DNA from: Apodospora peruviana
Lineage: Eukaryota > Ascomycota > Sordariomycetes > Sordariales > Lasiosphaeriaceae
Assembly (NCBI GenBank): GCA_033439685.1
Contig: JAUEDM010000008.1
Span: 496,001 to 560,000 of the forward strand
DNA length: 64,000 bases
Reading direction: 5' to 3'
Shown: positions 11,106-22,330 of the stretch, in pieces
Layout: the number at the start of each line of letters is the position of its first letter
How positions within the stretch are numbered: the first letter of the stretch is position 1
The notes under the pieces: model-generated
Database searches by the model: none
What the model saw: only the letters and a program-made list of their open reading frames with translations
Told to the model about the DNA's origin: nothing
Translations under genes and position numbers: made by a program

Positions 11106-14040
11106 ATGGACCCCATGAGTGCTTTGGCCGTCGCGGCTGCCGCCATCCAATTTGTCGACTTCGGTGGGAGTTTGTTGGGCAAGAGCTGGAGCAGGTACAA
11201 GCGCGCCACTTCGGCAGAGACAACGTCGGATATTTCAAAGCAGCTTTCATCTCTCAAAGTGACCCTTCATGATGCTTCTGACCGTCTGTTGTCGCAACGC
11301 CCGACAATTCCTGAGCGCCAGTTGCTTGATGCTTGTGCCCTTTGCGACAAGATTGAGTCGGAATTCCAAGCTGCGTTTGGAAACGCGAGCAACCGTTCTT
11401 ACTCGCCGTCTCTGGTTCGGAGGTTTTGGGAGCAACCCAAGATTGATCAGATGGACGTCCGACTTCAAGCCCTGAAGGGATTAGTGATGGAGGCATTTAT
11501 ACTTTGCATTTGGTAATTATGCCACGCCCCCTGTCCTTGTCAGTGTGCTTGCTAACCATCCTGATAGGGAAGACACGCGAGAGAGTAGGAAGCGAGACCA
11601 GCAGTTCACGACTCAAATCACGAACGTTCTGGATACTCTGAAGCGCATCGAGGAGAAAACGATCGAACAGAGCCAGAGCTACAAAGAATTCCCGGATAGG
11701 CCGGCGCGATCATTGGCAGAAGTCAGTAATCATATCTCGCTTGCGGACATGGCCGACTACGTGCGTTCAACCCTCGCGTTTGGTGATCAAAAAGCCATGC
11801 GAGAAATGCGCTCTGATCTCCAGAAAGCCACAATCGCCAATATGGATTGGAAGCCGGATCCTTCCATGTCGTCTGAACCCTGGCCACATGAAACTTTTAT
11901 GGATCGAAATATTTCTTCAGTTGCCCGGATCGTTTGTGAATCCTTTCACTTTGAAGCCTTCGAGGCAAGGGAGGCGGCCATCGCCGACAGCATTATGCAG
12001 ACATATTCGTGGATTTACGATCGCCATCCAATACGACCTGATGGTGAGCCGGTGTGGAGCAGCTTTCCGGACTGGCTGGAGGGCCCCTCTGACCCAACAT
12101 ACTGGATCACCGGGAAACCAGGCTCTGGGAAATCTACCATCCTCAAGCATATTCTCAAGAATCCGGCGCTCAGGGATCACCTTGGGAAGTGGGCCAGGGA
12201 CGACAGACCGCTTGTCATCGCGAGCTACTACGCGTGGAATGCTGGAACGACCCTCCAGAAATCAATTCAAGGACTGAAGAGGACGTTGCTCTCTCAAGTC
12301 CTGGCCCAATACCCTGGTCTGTTACCAATGCTGGTCCCTAGGCGGTGGGCATACTTCATGGCCATCCAAGGCGTGCTTGAAATGGGCAACGCCTCTGACT
12401 GGGAAGTTGATGAGTCCTTCGGTATCCTGCTGTCCCTCGCTGGCAAGAACATATATCTTGCTATTTTCATTGACGGCCTCGACGAGTTCGATGTACATCC
12501 CAAAGAGGTTGTTTCTTTGATCGAGGTCATTAGTTCCGCTTCTTCCGGCGATGGCGTCAAGATTTGTGTGGCGAGTCGGCCCTGGGTCGAGTTCGACGAT
12601 GCATACCGAGACGTACCGAAGTTGCAGATGGACTTGTTCACACACGCCGACATGAAGACCTACGTGCTGTACAACTTTAGCGGCTGCAGGGCTTTGAGCG
12701 ACCTTAGGAAGCTGTATCCCATCGAAACAGCCCAGCTAGAGCAAGATATCGCGCAGAAAGCCAACGGTGTTTTCATTTGGCTCAAAGTCGTCGTTGACGC
12801 CTTGATGGAATCGGCCACGGAGGGCGCAGGCATATCTGAGCTTCAAGGCATTCTGGAAAGTCTACCAAGCAACATAAGCCAGCTCTATGACGCGATTTGG
12901 GCGAGAATACCGGAGCACAACCGAAGACGTGGAGCCGTCCTGTTGCGACTGGTCCAAATCACCGCGGACTATTGTCAGTTAAACTGGAGCCTCGCCTGGT
13001 TAGCAGACGAATACGCTTTCCGCCAGTATGACGATATTGCAACGGAGCATACCATGATCTCTGGGGTCTCAATGGAGACCGACGTGGCTTTTGTCAATGA
13101 TTTCTGCGCCATACTAAAGAGAAAACTGGCGTCTCGGACTAGAGGATTACTCGAAATCGGCCGGCCAGGCAACACTATTGGTACGAATGAAGGGGTTGTG
13201 AACTTCACGCACCGTACTGCGCAAGACTGGGCTCGCGGGAACGAGGTCTTGGACGGGCTCATACAGCAATGCGGAGACTCGTTTGATCCATATCTGTTCC
13301 TTGTGGAAATGTTCACCATTTGGTTGACGCCGGAAAGGCTACAGTTGATGTCAAAGACCCACCTCTGGGAGAAGGCAATTGAGCCAACGCTTTGGTATGG
13401 CAGTCGAATCACCACCTCTGGTCCATCGCAAAATATAGACAAACTGGTCAGGGCATTGGATGTTTTTGGCGCGAGAGTCGACGTGGCGTTGGCTCAACGT
13501 AACGGCAGATCGGTTTGGACGGGTAGCATCCCGCTGACCATACGAGAGAATGACTTCGTCGGCCTTGCAGCCCGGTTTGCCATTCTCCCGTACCTCCAAG
13601 CGAAGGCTGCTGAGGACGAGCGAATTCTATTCCGTCTGAGAGGAACATCGCGTACTCCAGGTATCCTCGAATCTGCTGTTCTGGGCTATAGGGAACTTAG
13701 GGAAGATGAAACATTCACTCCTGGTAGCATAAGCACGCGTACAACTCGTAAGAACCAGGATATACACTGTATACATGCGGCACCCCTGCGTCTGGAGACT
13801 GTTCGCTTTCTTATTGATCAGGGGGTAGAACAGTATTCCATGTCCATACCAGGTAAATGGGAGACAGTCTCGTTAAGAGAGGAAGCACGGAAGATAATGG
13901 CAGTTCAGAACGTACCGACAGGCTTCCAGGCGAAGATGTTCCAGCTTCTTGGTGACGGTCTTCGGGTGTCGTTGAGGATGGCAGCAATGCGGCTCAAGCT
14001 GACAAAGCTTGAGCTCAAGGCAATGAAGAGCAGGAGATGA
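11106..14040 (+). CDS. NACHT-type STAND NTPase (NLR-like), no C-terminal repeats
   Basis: Two exons (11106-11512, 11568-14040) give 959 residues. The intron (GTAATT to ATAG) removes a stop and completes a Trp codon. Residues 1-135 are the alpha-helical fungal STAND N-terminal domain (start MDPMSALAVAAAAIQFVDFG), followed by a coiled, charged linker. The NTPase domain starts near residue 310: Walker A GKPGSGKST at about 318, Walker B IFIDGLDEFD at about 435, a sensor-like VASRPWVEFDDAY, then a winged-helix-like region (GVFIWLKVVVDALMES, LPSNISQLYDAIWARI) usual in fungal NACHT proteins with a DUF7791-like C-terminal part (FTHRTAQDWA). No ankyrin, WD40 or TPR repeats follow; the protein ends in a basic helix. 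Fungal NLR-like proteins act in allorecognition or cell death; the role here is inference. Confidence 0.87.
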
Positions 14041-15604
14041 CATGACCTAAGTACGGAAGGCTGATAATCTCTGAACATCTGGGAGACGACTACGGGTGCT
14101 GGTTCACAGACTTCCCATCGGCGCCACATTGGATTACTGTGGATGAGTTGGCGACCAGAGTGAAGGACTGACTGGACATTTAATCAGCAATTAATTTCAC
14201 GGCATCAGCTTGCTACCCCGTTCACACCCTCTCTAAGCCTACCCCAGGTCGTCGGCCGCTAGAAAAACATCAAGCCCTCATCCAAAGATGGTTAACGTTG
14301 GGTTTTGTGGTTGAGGAACACGGCGATAGCGGTCCGTGATGAAGAAGAAGCTGGGATGGTAAAGAAAACTGATTGACCGGAGGCTTGTGAAGACCCAGCT
14401 TATAATTACGCGAGGCAAATAGCACAAGAAACGACGTCTCGTTGGTTCTTCTCGCCACACAATGAAGTTGTTTGCTGGAGGGAAATCTAGGCTCACAAGC
14501 GCTGGAAGGTCTACGAAAATCAGTCCAGTCCCAAAGCCCAGAAAAAGCAAGCTCCTCGTCGTCCTCGAAACGCCCAGGAAATAACGCGGTATGACGAGTA
14601 CGGAACTACGACTAGTCAGCCACAACCACTAAGACAAGCTGTGCCCGAAGAACATGTTCCTGCGCCGCTGTAAATATTGATCATGAATCATGATTCGGCT
14701 ATCTGTTTGCGGTTTTCTCCCGAACGTACTAACATTGTACCCATATCCCAACATCACGTTCGCACGTGGGAATCCCATCCATCCGGGTCCCACGTCTCGT
14801 CCCGTCTAGCTCCCGCGCTAAACTAAGACCGTAACACGGCGGCCGGTTCCAGTCTTGTTCCAACTCGCGATAGCATGACGCACCATCACATCCTATAATA
14901 TATCCTTTTCTTTCCGCACGCCTGCCAGTCCTTTGTGCTGGACCGTGTCCCGTTTCCGTCGGCGCACAATCCAAAGTGGCGAGCGATATGATTGGATCCT
15001 ATTCGAGGTCTGCCACGTGGTGATTTGTCTCTGACGGTCTGGACCGGTCCTTTCTTCGAATATCGGACTCCGGTTGAGCGAGCTTGGCATTAACTAACTA
15101 ATCCCCGATCGCGGTTCGTCATCGGCGGACTGTTTCGTTTGCGTCTGTCTGAAGCTGTGGAACTCGGGTCTTTCGGTCGGCGGGCGGCTCCTCGGAGAGT
15201 CTTTGGCGTGTTTGTTCTCTGCAGAATGTCTCCCACCTCGGGCTGGCTCGGCTGTCTCGGATGGGAGCGCTGGCCTTTCATCCGCACAGATCGTGATGGA
15301 GTTCTCTGTCTGTTTCGCCTGCCGGCGAGCTCCCCCCATAGCTCATGGTCGAAGTGAGTTGATCAATGTTCGGCGCTGCTCTTGCCGAGCAGGCTACGTA
15401 GCACTAATAGCCACGTGCATGCCGAGTCTGAGAACAGAAGATGTAGACCAACAGTCCAGCCCAACATAATCGTAGGGTACAACCTGCTGCTGTAATTATG
15501 CGTGCTCAAGTCCGAAACTCAAACCTCTCCTTTTACCCTGAGGCAAGGTATTCCTCAGGATTAGGCAACCAAGGTAGAGAGGTCGGACGAGAGCGGGGCG
15601 AGGG
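14041..15604. other. Intergenic, no gene supported
   Basis: 1.5 kb lying between the 3' ends of the convergent STAND and zinc-finger genes. Many short ORFs occur on both strands but none has a domain, signal peptide or consistent codon pattern. The size is large for a convergent interval, so an unrecognised RNA or decayed sequence is possible. Confidence 0.4.
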
Positions 15605-16763
15605 TTATCCCTCTTCGACAGTCTTCTGGTCAGACTCTGCCGTGCTGCCGGCTTCAGCTTGAGACTGTTGAAGGTCCTCTGTCTGGCCCTCCGGTGCTGG
15701 GGACGATGACTCCGAGTCGTCGGACTTTGACGTGGAATCCTTCTTCTTGCCGCCGCCGCCGCCGCCGCCGCCGCCGCATGCCTTGACGAGACTGTGTCTC
15801 TGTTGTTATCATGTTAGCAAGCTATACATCCCCAGGCTGGTGAGGTGAAGTAGATACCTTCAGAGCATCCTTCCTGGAGAAGCACTTCTGGCAGTGCGGA
15901 CAGGAGAACGGCTTCGCAGCCAGATGGATACGCTTGTGTCGCTTCAGGTCGTGGTTGCGACTGAACGACTGCGAGCACTGGTCGCACTTGAACGGCCGGT
16001 CCTGTTGCGAGGACTCACGGGCCACGGCGTACGAGCCGACGGTGAACTCGAGGTAGTGACCTGGGCCGTAGCCGGTGCCTGGGTGGTGGTTGGGCGGTGG
16101 CGGGATCCTGAGGAACGGCGGCGATGCTAACGGGGGACCGGGCATGACGTGGTGATGGACGCCGCCCGGACCCGGCGCCCTGAGGGGGATCCCCGCCGGC
16201 CGCGCGAGGTGGCCTGGCGATGATGATGACTGGTGTGGCGGATAGCGCGAGGGCGAGTGCGGGATCAGACTCGCGATGGACGGCAGCTTCTCGCCGTCGT
16301 ACCCCGACGAGGGCCGGCGCTCGTGCGATGACTGCGCGGGCGATGCTTGGGGTGACATCTGCGAGGACCCTCCTGGTGGCGGGGGTCCAGGTCGGGGGGC
16401 GAGCGTTTGCTGACTTGGACTGCCGTGGACCCGGTAATACGAAGGCTGGGCGTGGGCCTGACGCGGAGACGGAGAGCCGTAGGACGACATGTGAGCGGCC
16501 GAGTATCCCGGACTGCTTAAGGTGCCGGTGGTTGAGCTGGAGTGGGTAGAATAGGAGGAAGACTGGCCGGCAGACCGCACACCGCCAGTCGCCGGACTCA
16601 ACGCGTCAGTCACAGTGGCGGCGGTAACGGCGGCGGGGATCTCCGGCGGCGGTGGCAGGGTGAATGGGGGCAGTGCGGCCCGCGCTGGTCTCCGGGAACC
16701 AAGCGGGTCGGAAGACGACGGTTGCGACTGCGACTTCGACTTGCTCGTCGTGCTTGATGTCAT
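15605..16763 (-). CDS. FlbC-like C2H2 zinc-finger transcription factor
   Basis: Two exons on minus (16763-15858, 15799-15605) joined across a GTATCT to ACAG intron give 366 residues. The start ATG at 16763 (MTSSTTSKSKS) is chosen because the frame continues upstream only to a GTG. Residues 1-255 are a Pro/Ser/Gly/His-rich disordered region. Two tandem fingers follow: FKCDQCSQSFSRNHDLKRH-KRIH (C2H2) and FSCPHCQKCFSRKDALKRH-SLVKAC, where the last ligand is Cys. The intron splits the second finger after DALK. The pair, with its RNHDLKRHKRIH linker, closely resembles the fungal FlbC conidiation regulator. A run of eight Gly codons follows the last Cys, then an acidic Ser-rich tail. Nuclear; probably controls development. 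Orthology is inferred from the finger pair only. Confidence 0.87.
15756..15779 (-). repeat. GCC/GGC trinucleotide run encoding polyglycine
   Basis: About eight consecutive glycine codons (GGC on the coding strand) lie right after the last zinc-binding Cys of the FlbC-like protein. As a pure trinucleotide tract it is likely to vary in length between strains. Confidence 0.8.
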
Positions 16764-18221
16764 GGCCGATATGTCTTGGTTGAAGATATGTCGTCGGCTG
16801 GATTTAATAAAGGAGAGATTGCGCACAGGTTGCCTGAGAGCTCATTTTCTCAGCTCAGCTGTTGCTGCACCCAAAAAAGATCCGAGCCAGGCTTTCGTGG
16901 CGTGGCTGTGCCTCTTTAGGCATCGCGCCGACTGGTCTTCTGCTTGGCACTGTTGGCCAACCAGCCTCTCAAGAGCAAAGGTCGAAATCAGCCCTTTTCT
17001 CAAAAAGGTGTGGCGAGCGGCCGGCCGGAGGACTTCTTGTCCTGAGACAGAAGAGAAAAGAGAAAAAGAAAAAAGAAAGGATGGAGCCGGGTTACATGAT
17101 TACACCAATACATACAGACAGACACACGCATACATTATCTTTTGGGAACTAATAACGGGATACATACACCGGCTAACAATGAACAATGGCAGTCAGTCAC
17201 ACCATCGGTCATCGGATTTGGCAAATTTCCAGGAGCCTCGGGGGCCTGGGACAATCACAACCCGGTCTTACTGTATCAGCAAACCCAGGTCTATACTCTT
17301 CTGGGGAAGTGATCCATGCCGTCTCGTGAGCCGACAACCAACAAGTTGCCGCAAACAATGCACACAAGTGCACGACGAACCGACTTCTATTCTGGGACCT
17401 GCTTTGAGAAGAATGCATTTGAACTGGGGGAGAGAGTCAAACTGCCAATTGCGACCCTCTCACGCTCACCCTCGAATATGCATCGCCTATCTCTGGCGTT
17501 CGAACAGCGTCCAGTAAGCATCTCGAAGACCCATGCCAGCCATGCAGAGCAGGTGCGCCACCAGGAAAGCCACACCGCTCTGCAATTGGGGTATCGCTTC
17601 TGTTAGTCGTGCTTTGTCCCGGTGGCGTTCTGCGGACACAGCACTCCTTGCTAAGCAGACGTCCCGCCTCGTAAGCCACCCCGGAACCCGGCATGGGCCA
17701 GAACGGCCTGTGGCCCGCTGACTTGCAGGGACAGGAGGGTGGCTTCATGCTGGGATTGGCATGACAAGCCACACCCCCCTTTCCCCGAGGGTCACACACG
17801 AAACAATAAACAAGAGGACAGGAGTGTCATCTTTCTTAACTGACTCATTGCGGGCTCAAGAAGGCCAATCATTTACGAATAAACTTGCCAAACCTATCTC
17901 TGAAGCTTATTACCTTATATTGGTTGCACAAGAGCTGAAAACGACTCTCGCTCGGCTCTGAGCCGTGCTTTGTCTTCTACAGAGATGCAAGCCACATTTT
18001 CTTTGTTCTCTCTGTGTGCAGACAAGATCCGAATTGTGTCTCACATTGATAGAATCATACACCAAGGTATTAGACTCGCTCAAACTCATTGGCGCGGAGC
18101 ATCGTCCGCGTAGTGGGAATCTCCGTATCTATATGAGTATGATAACGAGTCGACAGCGGACTTTAGACGTCTGATTTTATGCTGCGGGCAGCTTGTAGAG
18201 TACCTCAAAAGCCTTACAATC
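16764..18221. other. Intergenic, promoter of the zinc-finger gene
   Basis: No gene supported. On the minus strand the zinc-finger gene reads away from here, so this interval holds its promoter and leader. Contains a purine-rich stretch at 17047-17080 (agaagagaaaagagaaaa and similar). Long regulated promoters are usual for developmental regulators, but I see no defined sites. Confidence 0.4.
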
Positions 18222-18778
18222 ATGTCTGAGGTAGATAGACCGAGGGCAAAATTTCAAAGAAACTCGAAGCTAAGCTCTCAAATAGTCCTCGACGAGATTC
18301 GGAAGCATAGTATGTCTTTGTTGTACGGAATGGTACTACAATTATCCCGGCAACAGAACAAAACCATACAAAACTTGACCGATGTTAGAACAAAGCCTGA
18401 ATGGTATGTTATAAGTTCTAGTGATTGCCCCGAGTCCAAAGGACACAAACATGACTGGAAAATAATAGCCTTAAAACACGGGCGATTGTTTCCGCTGAAA
18501 ACTGAGAAATAATGGCCGACCCCGACGACGACATCAAACTTACCATACAGGCTCGCCAAGATTGCAGCGACTTCACTCGGGGTTTTGGGTCATTCAACTT
18601 TGCGCCGAACGACTGCGAGTACTTTGACATCCCCCCAACTGCGGCCTTGTTTAAACGTTTTCCGCCCAGCGACAGTGACGACACAGATACTTACGACGAG
18701 TATTACGACTTTATCAATCACCCGATGACGGAATATCGTAAGCACTTGAAGAACACGTATGTTAACTCCCATATTTAG
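18222..18778 (+). pseudogene. Two abutting hypothetical ORFs, probably gene remnants
   Basis: ORF 18222-18512 (96 residues, basic, with KHDWKIIALKHGRLF near its end) terminates in TAATGG, whose overlapping ATG opens ORF 18512-18778 (88 residues, acidic, with FNFAPNDCEYFDIPP and SDSDDTDTYDEYYDF). Overlapping stop/start pairs are not expected of separate fungal genes, so the two look like pieces of one former gene separated by a frame change, possibly belonging to the decayed gene that follows. I do not recognise the family. Either ORF could be a small genuine gene. Confidence 0.35.
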
Positions 18779-18855
18779 TTTCTATTGAGATGGGTGGGGG
18801 TGTTGTGCAGAGAGAAAAACACAACCAGCTAAACGACTTTTTGATCAAACTCTAG

Positions 18856-20237
18856 GTGGAAGATTCCTGCCCTGAGACGGAGTGCCAGGTTTGGCCCTCT
18901 ACCATTTCCGATCATGAGACTCCCAAAGGAAATCCGCCTGTGGATATGCAGGTTCTTGATCTCTCCGCTATGCGGGAGCCCAGTAGGATGTCTTGGTGCG
19001 ACCGACCCGGACGAACCCGGTCCTCGTCCGGTTCAACCTCATCATCATCTGGCTTTGATGTCATAGCCAGGAATCCGGAAGAGGAGAATTGGATTCACGG
19101 CATTTAAACGCAAATTCGCAACGGAACCGTCAAGACTGTTGACGTCCCGTATGATTGGGAAGCCACGGAATATGACATTGATCGTGACATTGACGAGGGG
19201 GGTGCGTCGTCAACAGACGAAGCTGAGTTTACAGATGGCGATGACGAGACACGTTCTCCTCCTCCTCGTCGGGCTCCTCATCACCTGACGACGGAACAAC
19301 CTCGGGCAACGAAGAAGACACCTTAGATATGTCTTCAAGTTTGCGCAGTTATACGTGTCGTACCCACGGTCGAGCGGGTCGGAGGGTGATGGTGCCTCAG
19401 GCTTGTCACGTCTGGGTCGAGAACCTCATCGAGACAAACCATTACGGGGACTGTGAATATCACGCCTTCTAGCCAGAAAGTTACCCCACATAGCTTGTTT
19501 GAGTATCCGACTATCGAGAACTGTTACGAGTGCCCCTATCGCTTGCACCTCGACGTGCATTACTACCGCCTGTGGAAGCTTTCGCACGTCCACCCGCGCA
19601 TCAATCAGGAACTCAGCCAGTGTCTGTGGGAGAGGGCGGTGCTCGAGATCGACGGGCGGGATATCAGCCTCTTCAGGAACGCGTTCGCACCACGGCGGCC
19701 CGCCTGTCTTCCTCATATCCGCAATATCGTCATCAATCTCGACTGCAGCGGTGATGCTTTCGACACTGTCACGGGCGAGCTGGCTGATAAGCTTTAGTTT
19801 GTGGCCGCCTCGATTCCGCCGCCAGTGCCGGTTAAGAAGGAGCCAGAGGTTGAGAAGCCAGTGGAAGAGGAGCCAGGGGAAGAGGAGCCAAGGAAAGAGG
19901 AACCAGTGGAAAGGGAGCCGGGGGTTGATAAGCTGAATTACCTCGGGGTCAGAGTCCGGTGCGGAGTCCGGAAACTGGGAACGACTTCCCGGGCGTCGAG
20001 CAGCAACTGGTCGATGCGTGGAGGGCGAAGCTGGCAGCTTGGACGCCGCTGTTTTACGGTTTGCGCACCGAGGTCTTCGAGGTGGACGTGGTTCGTATAG
20101 ACTGGGAAGCTGAGTTAATTCCTCCTCCGAATCCTCCCGCGCCGCTGAGAAGAACAAGGGCCAGCCATTGGAGGCAGGTAGAGATCGTGACACGTAAAAA
20201 AAGATGGCTCAGGATAGAGCTATTGACCATGAAGTGA
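18856..20237 (+). pseudogene. Decayed F-box-like (LPxEIRxxI motif) gene
   Basis: Coding-like segments lie in different frames. About 18900-19060 encodes IMRLPKEIRLWICRFLI, like the start of fungal F-box/2EXR-type proteins. 19255-19470 has an acidic Ser-rich segment leading to VWVENLIETNHYGDCEYHAF. 19453-19797 holds a conserved-looking body (HPRINQELSQCLWERAVLEI and LPHIRNIVINLDCSGDAF). That frame stops at TAG 19795-19797 and then continues open with a proline/glutamate-rich repeat (EPVEEEPGEEEPRKEEP). A frameshift near 19960 leads to a last segment (DAWRAKLAAWTPLFYGLRTE). At least two frameshifts and one in-frame stop separate parts of what seems a single ancestral protein. The TAG could be a C-to-T change of CAG. 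Unrecognised introns might rescue part of it. Confidence 0.55.
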
Positions 20238-22330
20238 GGAAGCTCAAGCTCGAGCGAGCTCTTGGACCAGTGGAAGCCTGACTACGTTCGTGCGGCCAGG
20301 ATGCAACCAAAGGCACGATACCTCAGAGCCAGGAAGGTTAGTTATCCGTAGTTCACTATCGGTAACTGACCGAGACTGTGGTTAATCGAGGGAACTTTTG
20401 TGTGGAATTGTATACCAATGATACCGGTGGTTATTGGACTGACTTCATTGTGGCCATGCATCAGACACAACTACACCATAGCTTACGCCTGACCTCAGTC
20501 AGAGTCTGTAACTGTATTCAGCCCTAAACCAGCCGGAACGCCAAGAGATATATTCAACCAAAATGACGCCAAGATCGGTCTTTGGGACAATTGTTATGCT
20601 GTCAGGTGCCACAGACCAGACTGAGACCAAAAGGGGAGTGAGGAGGGCGACTGAGAAGTTCAGTTGCCATTGCAGTTAATTAATTAGCCCCCCTCCTTTT
20701 CCACCATGTGCCGAATGATATGTCACCATAGCATTCGGCATTATAGATCAAACAGCGGAGGGTATCTGGGTGTGCTTGCTAAGGGGTCTCTTGGCTCTCT
20801 CCCTCTGCCCCGCAAACGGGCTGTGACGGGTTCCTGTCAGACAGACAGGAAGATCTGGGGTGAAATGAACCGACGAACATCGTGCCGCGGATCTGGTTGC
20901 CCGCTGTCCACTGCGCCGGCATCCTGGGCCAATCGGGAGATACCAATGCCGCTCCACGCCAATGCAAAAGTCCCATATTAGCCTTTTGCTTCATCTCCTT
21001 ACCCTTGATATTGGGGAAAGCTCTAGTACCATGGCATTGACAGCAGTTTGACTGACTGAGCGAGGTCCTGACTCATTTACTCTATCTGACGGCGTATTTA
21101 CCTCCACGCCAAGCTTTTTGCTTTTTAGGTAGGGTATGAAAGCTGCATTGCAAGTGTCCATTTGGTATATCCTTGCACACCATGGAAACCCCATACAACC
21201 TCCAAAGTTGACATGACCCCTATTCCCTATGATCGACTACCTACCGCAACTGTGATGTCGATCAGCAGACGTACCATAAACCATCAAAACCCACTTCGGC
21301 AAAGCCTTCGCGATTGGGCGCGTTCAATGTTGCTGGTGTTTGTGCCGGGGGTCACGCAATTTACAAACAAATTTACCCGCGCACCACGACCCAGCTGCGA
21401 GTAATTAATATCCTCGAATTTATTGCTTTGCCCCGGATCGGGTAAAACGAGCGGCTTTCGCCCTCACCACCTTTCTTACCTTACCTTTCGTCAAGTGCCA
21501 CAGACGTTCAGGTTTATTGCCGCGCCGAAGGCCAAGATGGCTGGAGATTGGAGCGCGTTCATCTTCCTTTGCTACAGACAGACAGGTGCCCGCCTCCGCG
21601 TGATTCTTCTGGGGTAAATAGTACTATCAAACTTGGTTGGGTATGGCTGCTACTACCGACAGACAGAAAGGCAGACATACTGATTTTCTTTCACCCCTCG
21701 GACTCTTTCTCTCACCGGGTGCCCGCCCGCCTGCATGGAAGGAACTTCCAGAATGACCTAGTTCTAGACCCGACTTTGCTTACCGCCCGCAGATGAAGCC
21801 TTTTCCCCTTTCTCAGTCTTACGATCTGCAGGCCTTGGCCTTCCCTGTAGGCAGAAAGGAAAGAAGCTCTCTTTCCTCCCGCTGCTTTGTTCTTGGCGCT
21901 GAGTTATACCGTTATACCCCACCCTTCATTATTTGTGTTGGCTTGGTCCGTCCGCGTGGTTTTTCCTCCTCGGGAAAGAGGGATCGTCATCTTGGATTAT
22001 CTTCTCCTTTTCCCTTTCTTCCTCTTCGCAGCAGCTCCTTTTACGTTGGGAGCTCGGAACTATTCGAGGACGGCTCGGTGGACACCACCTCCTTGACTGG
22101 ACAGCAAATACTTCGAGATCACGGCCCAACCTCGAGGCACTCAGACAAGACACGACGACCTTCGCAGGCTGACCACAGGACGGCATATACCGAAGACCGG
22201 TCAACCAGAATGTTGCCCGCGTTATAACGGGGCCATGGTCGACAAACGCCGCGATCTCTTCTCAAAACTCTAATAACGCGCAGGCCTACTTCACCAAGGC
22301 CACACACTCTGCTACTAGCAGCCAGCCACG
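20238..22330. other. Intergenic, long pyrimidine-rich upstream region
   Basis: No gene supported. 20692-20710 and 21700-22060 are strongly pyrimidine-rich, and CAGA/GACAG iterations occur near 20840, 21572 and 21658. The right end is the promoter and leader of the aspartic protease. Confidence 0.4.

Noticed and set aside
15822..16826. Longer start (16826) for the zinc-finger gene
   Set aside because: The first codon there is GTG, not ATG; 16763 is the first ATG.
16615..17517. 300-residue plus-strand ORF opposite the zinc-finger gene
   Set aside because: It overlaps the coding exon of the FlbC-like gene antisense, begins inside it, and its content (Gly/Arg-rich, then random) is a by-product of that gene's GC-rich codons.
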